From JBALVT01 sp045110675 (lineage in GTDB: Bacteria; Pseudomonadota; Gammaproteobacteria; Pseudomonadales; Halieaceae), in NCBI GenBank assembly GCA_045110675.1, contig JBGCGJ010000021.1, forward strand, positions 1 to 64,000: 64,000 nucleotides of DNA. The letters are read 5' to 3'. Below, one piece after another: positions 54,935 through 63,477 of the stretch. Position 1 is the stretch's first letter, and every line of letters starts with the position of its first letter. The notes below the pieces were generated by a model, which was given only the letters and a program-made list of their open reading frames with translations, was not told the DNA's origin and did not search any database. The position numbers were made by a program, and so were the translations under genes.

Positions 54935-56313
54935 ACAAGGAACAGGCATTTGCCCTGCGCAGTTCGCGCACCATTGTCGATGGCCGTGAGCAACCGGCGA
55001 CAATAGAAATTTCGAACGGAAAAATCCAAAAAGTCCTTCCTCACAATGCCGCGCTCGACTGTCCGGTCGAGGATCTCGGCGATTACCTGTTGATGCCAGG
55101 ACTGGTAGACACCCACGTACATATTAACGAACCGGGTCGAACAGAGTGGGAGGGTTTCGACACCGCAACTCAGGCAGCGGCCGCCGGTGGCATCACTACC
55201 GTAGTCGATATGCCTCTGAACTGTACTCCCGTTACCACCACAGCGGATGCGCTACAGCAAAAGATAGATTCACTGGGCACACAGCTGTGGGTCGATTGCG
55301 GCTTTTGGGGCGGAGTAGTTCCTGAAAACCTGGAGGACCTTGAGGCACTTGTACGGGCCGGTGTGCTGGGGGTTAAATCATTCACGATTCACTCTGGCAT
55401 CGACGATTTTCAACGGGTAGACGAAAGTCATATCCGTCGAGCCATACCCATTCTCGCCAAACATGATATCCCCTATCTGATACACGCCGAACTGGATAAA
55501 GAAGAAACTGAACCAGCCGAAATTGGCACTCGATACCAGAGTTTTCTCGACTCACGTCCCAAGGCATGGGAAAACGATGCCATCGACATGATGATAGAAC
55601 TTTGCCGCGAGGCCAGGAGCGCGGGCAATGACGGCCATATTCACATCGTCCATTTGTCCTCGGCTGAAGCTCTACCTGCAATCGCCGCAGCTCAGCGCGA
55701 GGGTTTGAAAATCAGTGCGGAAACCTGCCCTCACTACCTGACCCTATTTGCGGAAAACTGCCCCGACGGCAAAACCCTCTTCAAGTGTTGCCCCCCGATT
55801 CGGGAAAACGAAAACCGGCACAAGCTCTGGGAGGGTCTAGCCAGTGGTACCATCGATTTTGTCGTCTCAGATCACTCGCCCTGTACGCCGCAGCTGAAGC
55901 ATATCGACACAGGAGATATCGAAAAAGCCTGGGGCGGTATTTCATCCCTACAGTTTGGTTTAAGTTTAATATGGACCGAGGCGAAGGAGCGTGGCTACTC
56001 AATAGCCGAGGTTTCCCAGTGGATGGCTACTCGCCCGGCGCAGTTCGCAGGGCTTGGCGAGCACAAAGGGAAAATCGCTCCGGGCTTCGATGCAGATTTA
56101 ATCGTTTTCGATGACATTGGAGAGTATTTAATTACTGCGGACATCATAAAGTACCGACACAAAGTGACGCCCTACGAAGGAAGAATGGTCAAGGGCATTG
56201 TCAGATCGACCTATGTAAGAGGCACAAAGGTTTATACCGAAGGGAATCTGCTCGGCGCACCAGTGGGTAAACCTCTCCTGAAACACGCGCTTTCAATGGA
56301 GCCCATCGAATGA
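54931..56313 (+). CDS. allB: Allantoinase
   Basis: A 460-residue cyclic amidohydrolase that opens allantoin to allantoate. The metal motif DTHVHINEPGRTEWEGFDTA places His62 and His64, and Lys149 (GVKSFTIHSG) is in the position of the carbamylated lysine. ISAETCPHYLTL and FVVSDHSPCTP hold further ligands. GRTEWEGF is characteristic of allantoinases rather than dihydroorotases or hydantoinases. Both ends are coupled by 4-base overlaps. Confidence 0.96.
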   Translation: MNKEQAFALRSSRTIVDGREQPATIEISNGKIQKVLPHNAALDCPVEDLGDYLLMPGLVDTHVHINEPGRTEWEGFDTATQAAAAGGITTVVDMPLNCTPVTTTADALQQKIDSLGTQLWVDCGFWGGVVPENLEDLEALVRAGVLGVKSFTIHSGIDDFQRVDESHIRRAIPILAKHDIPYLIHAELDKEETEPAEIGTRYQSFLDSRPKAWENDAIDMMIELCREARSAGNDGHIHIVHLSSAEALPAIAAAQREGLKISAETCPHYLTLFAENCPDGKTLFKCCPPIRENENRHKLWEGLASGTIDFVVSDHSPCTPQLKHIDTGDIEKAWGGISSLQFGLSLIWTEAKERGYSIAEVSQWMATRPAQFAGLGEHKGKIAPGFDADLIVFDDIGEYLITADIIKYRHKVTPYEGRMVKGIVRSTYVRGTKVYTEGNLLGAPVGKPLLKHALSMEPIE

Positions 56314-57347
56314 GTAGCACCGCTAGCAGCGACAATCCCTTTGCGGGTCAATACACGGATTTATTAAGCGAAAAAGTGGGGGGAAAAGCGCTATCGTGCT
56401 CCGATGAATGGTTCGCCGAGTGCGCCAACCTGGTTCTTCAATCCGATCCGGTTTTCAAAGAGGGCCATTTCGTCGCCACAGGCCAGTGGATGGACGGTTG
56501 GGAATCTCGCCGCAGCTTCGGCAGAACCGATCATCGTAGCGGCAATCGCGATTTCGACTGGTGCATTGTCAAGTTGGGCATCCCCGGTGTGATTCATGGA
56601 GCGGATGTGGAAACCACGCATTTTCGGGGTAATGCGCCAGAGTTCGCCGCCCTGGAGGGAGCCTGGGTAAGCGGAGACCCCAGCGACGAGACCCAGTGGT
56701 TCGAGGTTCTGAACAAAAATACCACTGCCGCAAACAGCCACAATTATTTTTCGGTGAACTGTGAAAGACCCTGCACCCATTTACGATTGAAGATTTATCC
56801 CGATGGCGGTGTCGCGCGACTGCGAGTTTATGGAGTGCCTAAGGTAAACCGAGACAATTTTGTCGAAGGCGAACTGGTAGACTTAGCCAGCGTCGCTAAC
56901 GGCGGGCGTGATGTGGCCTGCAGCGATATGTTTTACAGTTCCCCAAGTAATCTCTTGATGCCGAACAGAGGCATAAACATGGGGGATGGCTGGGAAACCA
57001 AACGGCGACGCGATGCGTTCAATGATTGGAATATCATCAAGCTGGGACTTATCGGCACCATCAGAAAAGTCATTGTCGATACCGCGCACTTTAAGGGCAA
57101 CTTTCCCGACACCTTCAGCCTGGAAGCGACCCTGTCTGACCGCGATGATATGACCGCCGACGACATTAAATGGCACAGCGTTATCGAGCGGACCCCCCTG
57201 CACGCCGATCAGGAACATCTGTTCATCAAGCAGATTCAGGTGGCACAGGATCAGAAATTCAATCATGTTCGCCTGAACATTTATCCCGACGGAGGAGTTA
57301 GCCGACTTAGAGTATTGGGTTTTCCGGATTGGGATAACACGACTTGA
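56310..57347 (+). CDS. alc: Allantoicase
   Basis: A 345-residue allantoicase, which splits allantoate into ureidoglycolate and urea. The two internal repeats of the family are clear: DWCIVKLGIPGVIHGADVET with HFRGNAPE and RLKIYPDGGVARLRVYG in the first, then DWNIIKLGLIGTIRKVIVDT with HFKGNFPD and RLNIYPDGGVSRLRVLG in the second. Use of allantoicase means the route releases urea rather than ammonia, unlike the allantoate amidohydrolase route of E. coli. The start overlaps allB by 4 bases. Confidence 0.96.
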   Translation: MSSTASSDNPFAGQYTDLLSEKVGGKALSCSDEWFAECANLVLQSDPVFKEGHFVATGQWMDGWESRRSFGRTDHRSGNRDFDWCIVKLGIPGVIHGADVETTHFRGNAPEFAALEGAWVSGDPSDETQWFEVLNKNTTAANSHNYFSVNCERPCTHLRLKIYPDGGVARLRVYGVPKVNRDNFVEGELVDLASVANGGRDVACSDMFYSSPSNLLMPNRGINMGDGWETKRRRDAFNDWNIIKLGLIGTIRKVIVDTAHFKGNFPDTFSLEATLSDRDDMTADDIKWHSVIERTPLHADQEHLFIKQIQVAQDQKFNHVRLNIYPDGGVSRLRVLGFPDWDNTT

Positions 57348-57362
57348 TAAGGTCAAAAGTCT

Positions 57363-57863
57363 ATGGGCATTGATACAGTTAACGGCATGGATGAGCACTC
57401 CGCGAGTCACTGCTTCCGCCAGTGCTGCACCAGCCAAGCCTGGATAGCGCGCATGGTTGCCTCACGCCCCTTCTCCTCCGCAGGCGCGATGACCACGGCG
57501 GCAAACGAGCACTGGTTAGACTTAGAGGAGGAAGATTATCTCGAGGCATTTGATGGCCACCCAAAAATTGGTGACGTCAACTCTCTCAAGGCCAGGTATG
57601 CGAACACAAAGGAACTGGCGGCCGGTGAGCAATCTTTGGTGAATGTCGCCAGCGACGAAACCATTGAGGCTTTGAGCGAGCGTAACAGGGCATATGAAGA
57701 GAAATTCGGATTTATCTTTATCGTTTGCGCGACGGGAAAAAGCGCCGAAGAAATGTTGGCGCTACTGGAAGAAAGACTCCCTAATAGCCGGCAGCAGGAA
57801 CTTGTAAACGCCGCTGAAGAGCAGCGCAAAATATTTCAAATACGATTGGAGAAGCTGCTATGA
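57363..57863 (+). CDS. uraD: OHCU decarboxylase (2-oxo-4-hydroxy-4-carboxy-5-ureidoimidazoline decarboxylase)
   Basis: A 166-residue UraD that decarboxylates OHCU to S-allantoin. The catalytic His lies in FDGHPKIGDV, with CFRQCCTSQAWIARMVASRPF before it and FGFIFIVCATGKSAEEMLAL after it, all typical. The last codons overlap the uraH start by 4 bases. It follows alc after 15 bases. Confidence 0.95.
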   Translation: MGIDTVNGMDEHSASHCFRQCCTSQAWIARMVASRPFSSAGAMTTAANEHWLDLEEEDYLEAFDGHPKIGDVNSLKARYANTKELAAGEQSLVNVASDETIEALSERNRAYEEKFGFIFIVCATGKSAEEMLALLEERLPNSRQQELVNAAEEQRKIFQIRLEKLL

Positions 57864-58201
57864 GCCAAATCACCACCCATATTTTGGACACGGCTCTGGG
57901 CCGCCCTGCGGCGGGTGTAACGATCACTCTATACCAGCAAAGCGCCGATAGTTGGACCGAGGTGGGCTCTGGTAAAACCAATGAAGACGGTCGCATACCC
58001 AATCTGTATCCCAAGGACGAAGTTCTCACAGCCGGAACCTATCGAATGCACTTTGCCCTGAACCGCTACTTTGATTCTATGGACGTTCCAGTGTTCTATC
58101 CCTGGGCAGAAGTGGTGTTCAATATTGAGGGCGACGGCCAGCACTATCATATCCCTTTGCTACTATCCCCCTATGGTTATTCGACCTACAGGGGAAGCTA
58201 G
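57860..58201 (+). CDS. uraH: 5-hydroxyisourate hydrolase (transthyretin-like)
   Basis: A 113-residue transthyretin-related protein that hydrolyses 5-hydroxyisourate to OHCU. The N-terminus THILDTALGRPAAGV and the C-terminal tetrapeptide YRGS are the family signatures (YRGS being a common form). It abuts allA with no spacer and overlaps uraD, so all three are translated together. Confidence 0.97.
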   Translation: MSQITTHILDTALGRPAAGVTITLYQQSADSWTEVGSGKTNEDGRIPNLYPKDEVLTAGTYRMHFALNRYFDSMDVPVFYPWAEVVFNIEGDGQHYHIPLLLSPYGYSTYRGS

Positions 58202-58705
58202 ATGGCGCGCATCGACCTGAAACTCGAGCCGTTAACCCCTGAGGCTTTCGCTCCCTATGGCGATGTCATCGAAGTCAGCGAAAGTAATCAGGTCATTCCC
58301 ATCAACTACGGAAACACCCAGCGCCACCACAACCTGGCTAAGGTTGATGTGAGCGATGAAAATGGTGAGGCTATCATCAGTATCTTTCGCAGCGCTCCGG
58401 TGCAACTGCCATTTCATATTAAAGTCATGGAGCGACACCCCCTGGGCAGCCAGGCATTTATGCCTCTTAGCGGAAACCCCTACCTGGTGGTGGTATCGGC
58501 GGCGGGTGAATTCGACGCCAACGCCCTGCGCGCATTTATTGCCCAGCACCATCAGGGAGTGAATTACCACAAGGGCACCTGGCACCACTATTGTCTCGGC
58601 CTAAATATCAGCAATGATTTTCTTGTGGTAGATCGGGGCGGACAGGGAGCCAACTGCGATGAAGTTACGCTTCCAGAAGATCTGCAAATTTATGTTAATC
58701 ACTAA
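58202..58705 (+). CDS. allA: Ureidoglycolate lyase
   Basis: A 167-residue cupin-like AllA that converts ureidoglycolate to glyoxylate and urea. It starts LKLEPLTPEAFAPYGDVIE, and carries MERHPLGSQAFMPL, VNYHKGTWHHYCLGL and DRGGQGANCDE, all conserved in AllA. It completes the route from allantoin to glyoxylate and two urea. It is 23 bases upstream of guaD. Confidence 0.95.
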   Translation: MARIDLKLEPLTPEAFAPYGDVIEVSESNQVIPINYGNTQRHHNLAKVDVSDENGEAIISIFRSAPVQLPFHIKVMERHPLGSQAFMPLSGNPYLVVVSAAGEFDANALRAFIAQHHQGVNYHKGTWHHYCLGLNISNDFLVVDRGGQGANCDEVTLPEDLQIYVNH

Positions 58706-58728
58706 TTCGACATTCGGGGCTGTTTAGC

Positions 58729-60024
58729 ATGGAAGCGTTTCGCGCAGAGATTTTGCACTTTGTCGATGATCCCGACCGGGTTTCTGAACCCGAATCCTAT
58801 CAATATTTCAAAGATGGAATGCTCATTGTGGACCACGGCAAGGTGGTGGCCGCTGGTTCTGCACAAGACATGCGCCCCCATCTGAAAGAGGATACCCCCG
58901 TAACAGAGTATCCCAATGCGCTGATCATGCCGGGATTTGTCGATACCCATATTCACTACCCTCAAACCGAAATAGTGGCGGCCTACGGCGAGCAACTTCT
59001 GGAGTGGTTGGAAACCTATACCTTCCCGGTGGAATCCAAGTTTTCCGACCCGGACTACGCCGCAGAAGTTTCCGAACGATTTCTGGATGAATTATTGCGC
59101 TGCGGTACGACCACGGCCTTGGTCTTCGGCACCGTTCACAAGGAATCCGTGGAGGCTTTTTTCGAAGCCTGCGAGAAACGCAATCTACGCATGATCGCCG
59201 GTAAAGTCATGATGGACCGAAATGCGCCTGATTATCTCGTCGACACCGCGCAAAGCTCCTATGACGACAGTAAAATGTTGATCGAAAAATGGCATAACAA
59301 GGGTCGCCTGCGCTATGCCGTGACACCCCGATTTTCTCCGACTTCAACACCCGAGCAGTTGCGCAAAGCGGGGCAATTATTGGAGGAACATCCGGGGGTC
59401 TATCTGCATACGCATATGTCAGAAAGCGCTAACGAAGTGGTTTGGGTGGAAGAGCTGTTCCCGCACTGCGATCACTATCTCCACACCTATGATGAAGCTG
59501 GTTTGTTAGGGCGACGCAGTGTGTTCGCTCACTGCATTCATCTGAATGATGAGGAGTGGGATCGCCTCGAGCAAACTCAATCCAATATAGCGTTCTGCCC
59601 GACATCGAATCTTTTTCTGGGAAGCGGTCTGTTCAATTTGAAACGCGCTGTCGAACACAATATTGGCGTGGGGCTGGGAACCGATATCGGTGGCGGTACC
59701 AGCTTTTCCATTTTGCAAACTCTCGGGGAGGCCTACAAGGTACAACAGTTGCGCGGTGAAAAACTGACCCCCTTCAAAGCGTTTTATCTCGCCACGCTCG
59801 GCGGTGCTCGCGCTTTGGATATGGACGATCTCATCGGCAATTTTGAGCCTGGGAAAGAAGCCGATTTTGTTGTGCTGGACAAAGCACCCACTCCGCTGCT
59901 GGCGTTCAGGCTAGCCCATTGTAAGAGTCTGATGGAGACACTCTTTGTGATGGCCATAATGGGCGATGACCGCTCGATTGCCGCGACCTATTCCGCTGGC
60001 AAAAAAGTCCACGGCAGAGATTAA
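58729..60024 (+). CDS. guaD: Guanine deaminase
   Basis: A 431-residue amidohydrolase that converts guanine to xanthine and ammonia. PGFVDTHIHYPQTEIVAAYG gives the zinc ligands His74 and His76 and is diagnostic of guanine deaminases. LHTHMSESANEV, FAHCIHLNDEEWDRL and GLGTDIGGGTSFS supply the remaining ligands. It brings guanine into the xanthine dehydrogenase step. It lies 31 bases upstream of puuD. Confidence 0.96.
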   Translation: MEAFRAEILHFVDDPDRVSEPESYQYFKDGMLIVDHGKVVAAGSAQDMRPHLKEDTPVTEYPNALIMPGFVDTHIHYPQTEIVAAYGEQLLEWLETYTFPVESKFSDPDYAAEVSERFLDELLRCGTTTALVFGTVHKESVEAFFEACEKRNLRMIAGKVMMDRNAPDYLVDTAQSSYDDSKMLIEKWHNKGRLRYAVTPRFSPTSTPEQLRKAGQLLEEHPGVYLHTHMSESANEVVWVEELFPHCDHYLHTYDEAGLLGRRSVFAHCIHLNDEEWDRLEQTQSNIAFCPTSNLFLGSGLFNLKRAVEHNIGVGLGTDIGGGTSFSILQTLGEAYKVQQLRGEKLTPFKAFYLATLGGARALDMDDLIGNFEPGKEADFVVLDKAPTPLLAFRLAHCKSLMETLFVMAIMGDDRSIAATYSAGKKVHGRD

Positions 60025-60055
60025 CACGCAAGCATAAATCAGAAGGTCTGAGAGT

Positions 60056-61261
60056 ATGGAAAGTTATTTTTTCGATTGGCTGCAGCTCATTTTTCGCTGG
60101 CTGCATGTCATCACCGGCATCGCCTGGATCGGAGCCTCCTTCTATTTTGTGTGGTTGGATAACAGTCTGGAAGAACCCCCACAGTGGAAAAAGGACAAGG
60201 GCATCAAGGGCGACTTGTGGTCGATTCACGGTGGCGGGATCTACGAGGTTGCAAAATACGAACTCGCCCCAGAAAAAATGCCCGAGACACTACACTGGTT
60301 CAAATGGGAAGCCTATACCACCTGGCTAACAGGCATGGTGCTGTTGATTGTTATTTTCTATCTCGGCGCCGACTCCTATCTCATCGACAAGCGAGTAGCT
60401 GATCTGACCCAACTGCAAGCGGTAGGGCTCGGTATGGGATTCCTGATATCCGGCTGGGTCATTTATGAAGTGCTGTGCAATACGCCACTGGCAAAAAACG
60501 GTTTTGCCATTGCCGGCGTGCTAATCTCCATCGCCGTCATTTACGCCTACGCCCTCACCCATTTGTTCAGTGGCAGAGGTGCTTATATCCACATGGGTGC
60601 GGTGATCGGCACCATCATGGTGGGCAATGTGTTTCGGGTGATTATGCCGTCTCAACGGGCCCTGGTGGCGGCCATCGAAAAAGGAGAGGCACCCGATCCG
60701 GCCTGGGGCATAAAGGCCAAGCTGCACTCGACCCACAACAACTACTTAACCCTGCCACTGCTGTTTATTATGATCAGCAACCACTACCCGATGACCTATT
60801 CCCATGAATACAGTTGGCTGGTACTGCTGGCGATCATCGCAATTACTGCCTTCGCTCGTCACTATTTCAATCTACAGCACAAGGGCATTAATCGCCCCAT
60901 CATACTCGTGGTGTCCGCCATTGCCGCAGCCACTCTCGCCTTCGTCATTTCACCGAAGCCCTCGAATATCGCTGCAAGCAACGATAGCGTGTTCGTAGCT
61001 TCACAGATCGCCCAAGTGAAAACGATTTTGACTGAGCGTTGCGCGAGCTGTCATTCCGCTAGGCCCAGCGATGAAGTTTTTACTGCTGCGCCTCTGGGCA
61101 TGATGCTGGACACCCTGGACGAGATGCAAAGGTGGGCGTCTCGAATCAAAGCCAGATCAGTAGATACAGCGGATATGCCGTTTATGAACAAAACGGAAAT
61201 GACCGATGAAGAACGCGGCATCATCGGTGCATGGGTTGCAGCTGGCGCACCTACAAAGTAG
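60056..61261 (+). CDS. puuD: PuuD-type urate hydroxylase with C-terminal cytochrome c domain
   Basis: A 401-residue membrane protein. Eight or so helices (residues 10-310) carry conserved histidines in RWLHVITGIAWIGASFYFVW and LHSTHNNYLTLPLLFIMI. A C-terminal domain carries CASCH (329-333), a c-type heme site. PuuD converts urate to 5-hydroxyisourate in bacteria that lack uricase, passing electrons to the respiratory chain. No uox, hpxO or hpyO gene is present, so PuuD fills this step. It is the last gene of the operon and converges with a phosphoribosyltransferase gene 12 bases away. Confidence 0.96.
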   Translation: MESYFFDWLQLIFRWLHVITGIAWIGASFYFVWLDNSLEEPPQWKKDKGIKGDLWSIHGGGIYEVAKYELAPEKMPETLHWFKWEAYTTWLTGMVLLIVIFYLGADSYLIDKRVADLTQLQAVGLGMGFLISGWVIYEVLCNTPLAKNGFAIAGVLISIAVIYAYALTHLFSGRGAYIHMGAVIGTIMVGNVFRVIMPSQRALVAAIEKGEAPDPAWGIKAKLHSTHNNYLTLPLLFIMISNHYPMTYSHEYSWLVLLAIIAITAFARHYFNLQHKGINRPIILVVSAIAAATLAFVISPKPSNIAASNDSVFVASQIAQVKTILTERCASCHSARPSDEVFTAAPLGMMLDTLDEMQRWASRIKARSVDTADMPFMNKTEMTDEERGIIGAWVAAGAPTK

Positions 61262-61273
61262 GACGAAGACGAA

Positions 61274-61846
61274 CTATGCCAGCTTTCGTTGTTCCAGCTT
61301 GTCTCGCAGCGCTGCCACTTCGGGTTTGTAATGACGAATCTCTTCATCGGAGAGACCGTGCAGCTCGTGGGGAAAAACCAGCCATCGATCGGTCTCGTGC
61401 AAATAAAAATCCGGTTTCATGTCCGTTTGATTGTTGTCGGGTTTGAAGTAAGGCGTGGCGACTTTCACTTCCGGCATATTTTTTCGACACTCCTCCTCAA
61501 GATCTCTGATGACCTGCTGGATACTCAGACCCGTGTCGAAAACGTCGTCAACCAGCAACAGTGAATCCTCGGAATTGACATGCTTCACAATGTAGTTCAA
61601 ACCGTGTACTCGAACGTGTCGATCCCGGGTCTCGATACCCGAGTAGGAGGAGGTTCTGATCGCAATGTGATCGGACTCAATACCCGAGACATCCAGCAAT
61701 TCCTGAACCGCGATACCCACAGGTGCCCCACCACGCCAAACACCGACGATATAATTCGGTCGATAACCACTTTCAACAATCGCCATCCCGAGATTGAAGG
61801 AGTCGTCGAGGAGTTCCTGGGCGGTGATAAATTGCTTTGTCGTCAT
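61274..61846 (-). CDS. Phosphoribosyltransferase (purine salvage-type)
   Basis: A 190-residue type I phosphoribosyltransferase. The PRPP loop is LLLVDDVFDTGLS (about 97-109), and a pyrophosphate loop is VGVWRGGAPVG (35-45). The C-terminal part (PHELHGLSDEEIRHYKPEV) resembles a subset of guanine/xanthine-type enzymes annotated as hypoxanthine phosphoribosyltransferases. A role in purine salvage is inferred from fold and position. ATG at 61846 (MTTKQFITAQ) is preferred; 61924 would cross the divergent promoter. Confidence 0.88.
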   Translation of the reverse strand: MTTKQFITAQELLDDSFNLGMAIVESGYRPNYIVGVWRGGAPVGIAVQELLDVSGIESDHIAIRTSSYSGIETRDRHVRVHGLNYIVKHVNSEDSLLLVDDVFDTGLSIQQVIRDLEEECRKNMPEVKVATPYFKPDNNQTDMKPDFYLHETDRWLVFPHELHGLSDEEIRHYKPEVAALRDKLEQRKLA

Positions 61847-61850
61847 TACA

Positions 61851-61878
61851 TTCACTCGTGCAAAAATCCCACTATAAT
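61851..61878 (+). promoter_or_regulatory. Candidate sigma-70 promoter between divergent phosphoribosyltransferase genes
   Basis: TTCACT (61851-61856) and a perfect TATAAT (61873-61878) with a 16-base spacer read towards the plus-strand gene, whose ATG is 37 bases further. The minus-strand gene starts at 61846, so its own promoter must lie within or beyond the same 68-bp spacer. Confidence 0.5.
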
Positions 61879-61914
61879 AGCTATGCCACCAACGCGCCAG
61901 ATAAGGAATCAGAC

Positions 61915-62667
61915 ATGAGCTCATATCACCAACAAATCCATTGTCACCGCGACGATATCGATATGGGCTTCTGGCGCAAACCAGAGGGAGTCAGCATTGA
62001 GGATGATGAGCTGAGCTTTTTATTGATTCCGGATGAGGTTGAAGCCATCGCCACCTTTGAAATTTCCCAGCAGGTGCATCGATATCAACACGACAACGTC
62101 TCTTCCGGGCAACCGATAAGCAAAGCGCTGATAGTCACCATGGGCGGCATGCTACCCGGCGTATTGCTCTATGATCATCTGGTAGATGGCAGAGATGTTG
62201 GCATTCCCAAAATCGAGTTTGGCACCATCGGTGTATCGCTCTATAAGGGCCCAGGTGTTCGCTATGAAAAGCCATTGATACAACACGGCATTTCCATTCC
62301 AATCAGCGGTGAGACCGTCCTAATCATTGATGATTTAGGCGACTGTGGCGGAACAATGCAGTTTTTGACTCAGTACATCGCCGATAGCGGTGCTCTAAAA
62401 GTGCTCAACTTGGCCATGTATATGAAGCCCATTGCGATGAAAACCTGCAAGGCAGATTTTTGGTTCGGAGAGACACCACAGCACACCTGGATTATTACGC
62501 CTCGGGAGAGAGTTGAAACCATGGTTAAGCGGGTGCCTATTTGGAAAGAGCGCGGAGCCAGCGAGCAGGAGTGTTATCGGCGCCTGGTAGATGTTATTGG
62601 CTACCCCACTGACTTAACCGACTACTACTTGCCGCAGATATATCACCGTGCGGAGATCAATTCTTGA
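61915..62667 (+). CDS. Divergent phosphoribosyltransferase-like protein
   Basis: A 250-residue protein with a phosphoribosyltransferase core. The PRPP-type motif VLIIDDLGDCGGT (135-147) replaces the usual DTGxT with DCGGT, and a loop-I-like TMGGMLPGVLLYDHL lies at 75-89. The C-terminal 60 residues (VPIWKERGASEQECYRRLVD) are a longer tail than in standard enzymes. It is divergent from a second phosphoribosyltransferase gene across a 68-bp spacer. A purine base is the plausible substrate, but the altered motif leaves activity uncertain. AAGGA lies eight bases before the ATG. Confidence 0.85.
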   Translation: MSSYHQQIHCHRDDIDMGFWRKPEGVSIEDDELSFLLIPDEVEAIATFEISQQVHRYQHDNVSSGQPISKALIVTMGGMLPGVLLYDHLVDGRDVGIPKIEFGTIGVSLYKGPGVRYEKPLIQHGISIPISGETVLIIDDLGDCGGTMQFLTQYIADSGALKVLNLAMYMKPIAMKTCKADFWFGETPQHTWIITPRERVETMVKRVPIWKERGASEQECYRRLVDVIGYPTDLTDYYLPQIYHRAEINS

Positions 62668-62669
62668 CA

Positions 62670-62686
62670 CAACTGTCACTCAGTTG
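62670..62686. promoter_or_regulatory. Inverted repeat upstream of the RutR-like regulator gene
   Basis: CAACTG-TCACT-CAGTTG is a perfect 6-5-6 inverted repeat beginning three bases after the phosphoribosyltransferase stop and ending 44 bases before the regulator start. A TTGACA at 62664-62669 adjoins it. It is a candidate operator for the adjacent TetR protein. Confidence 0.45.
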
Positions 62687-62730
62687 CAAAGTTGTTAACA
62701 TAAGACAAGCACATACTCTGGAAGATAAAC

Positions 62731-63390
62731 GTGGCAAGCAAGGGCGCCTATAAAGTCGGCAAGATCCGCAAGGACAATGAAAAAGCCATACTAGTCGCTG
62801 CGGAAAAGGAATTTGCCACACGAGGCTTTAACGGCGCCTCTATGAATCGCATCGCCCAGGGAGCCGGCGTCGCCAGAACCAATGTTCACTACTACTTCAA
62901 GAATAAAGAGGACTTGTACGCCGCCGTTCTCACGGATGTGATTCAACTGTGGGGGGATTCCTTCGATCAGATTAGCGCCGACGATGATCCGGGTGAAGCA
63001 CTGGAAGCTTACATCAGGGCAAAGGTAGCCTATTCAAAAACCAAACCACTCGCCTCGCGCATCTTCGCCAGCGAAATGTTGCACGGCGCTCCGGTGCTTG
63101 GAAGCTATTTGAAGAAGGACCATCGCGACTGGATGGGAGGCAAAGCTGAAATTATGGAAAGCTGGGTGGCTCAGGGGAAAATGGACCCGGTCAATCCCTT
63201 CTACCTGATTTTTATGATCTGGGCGTCGACACAGCACTACGCAGACTTTGAAGTTCAAGTGAAGACCGTATTGGGGAAGCCCCGTTTGGCCGCCGCGGAT
63301 TTCGATGAGATTGCCGACAATCTGACCCACATCATTCTCAAAGGCTGTGGTATCAAAGTTCACAGTAAGCTATTAAAAACAGAAAATTGA
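62731..63390 (+). CDS. TetR family regulator, RutR-like
   Basis: A 219-residue repressor. The N-terminal helix-turn-helix (about 22-66) has ATRGFNGASMNRIAQGAGVA followed by NVHYYFKNKEDLY. The ligand domain has FASEMLHGAPVL and PVNPFYLIFMIWASTQHYAD, the stretch that marks the RutR/YcdC C-terminal domain. In E. coli RutR senses uracil and thymine and also affects purine genes. Next to a purine operon it is a likely regulator of it; the ligand is unknown. The start is GTG at 62731 with GGAAGAT upstream. Confidence 0.92.
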   Translation: MASKGAYKVGKIRKDNEKAILVAAEKEFATRGFNGASMNRIAQGAGVARTNVHYYFKNKEDLYAAVLTDVIQLWGDSFDQISADDDPGEALEAYIRAKVAYSKTKPLASRIFASEMLHGAPVLGSYLKKDHRDWMGGKAEIMESWVAQGKMDPVNPFYLIFMIWASTQHYADFEVQVKTVLGKPRLAAADFDEIADNLTHIILKGCGIKVHSKLLKTEN

Positions 63391-63477
63391 TTTTTTTCTC
63401 CCGCCTTTAACCCCTTTCAGCTCCTTGCTGCGATAAACCTCTTGAAACTTGTCAAAAGACTTATCAGGAGATTTATC

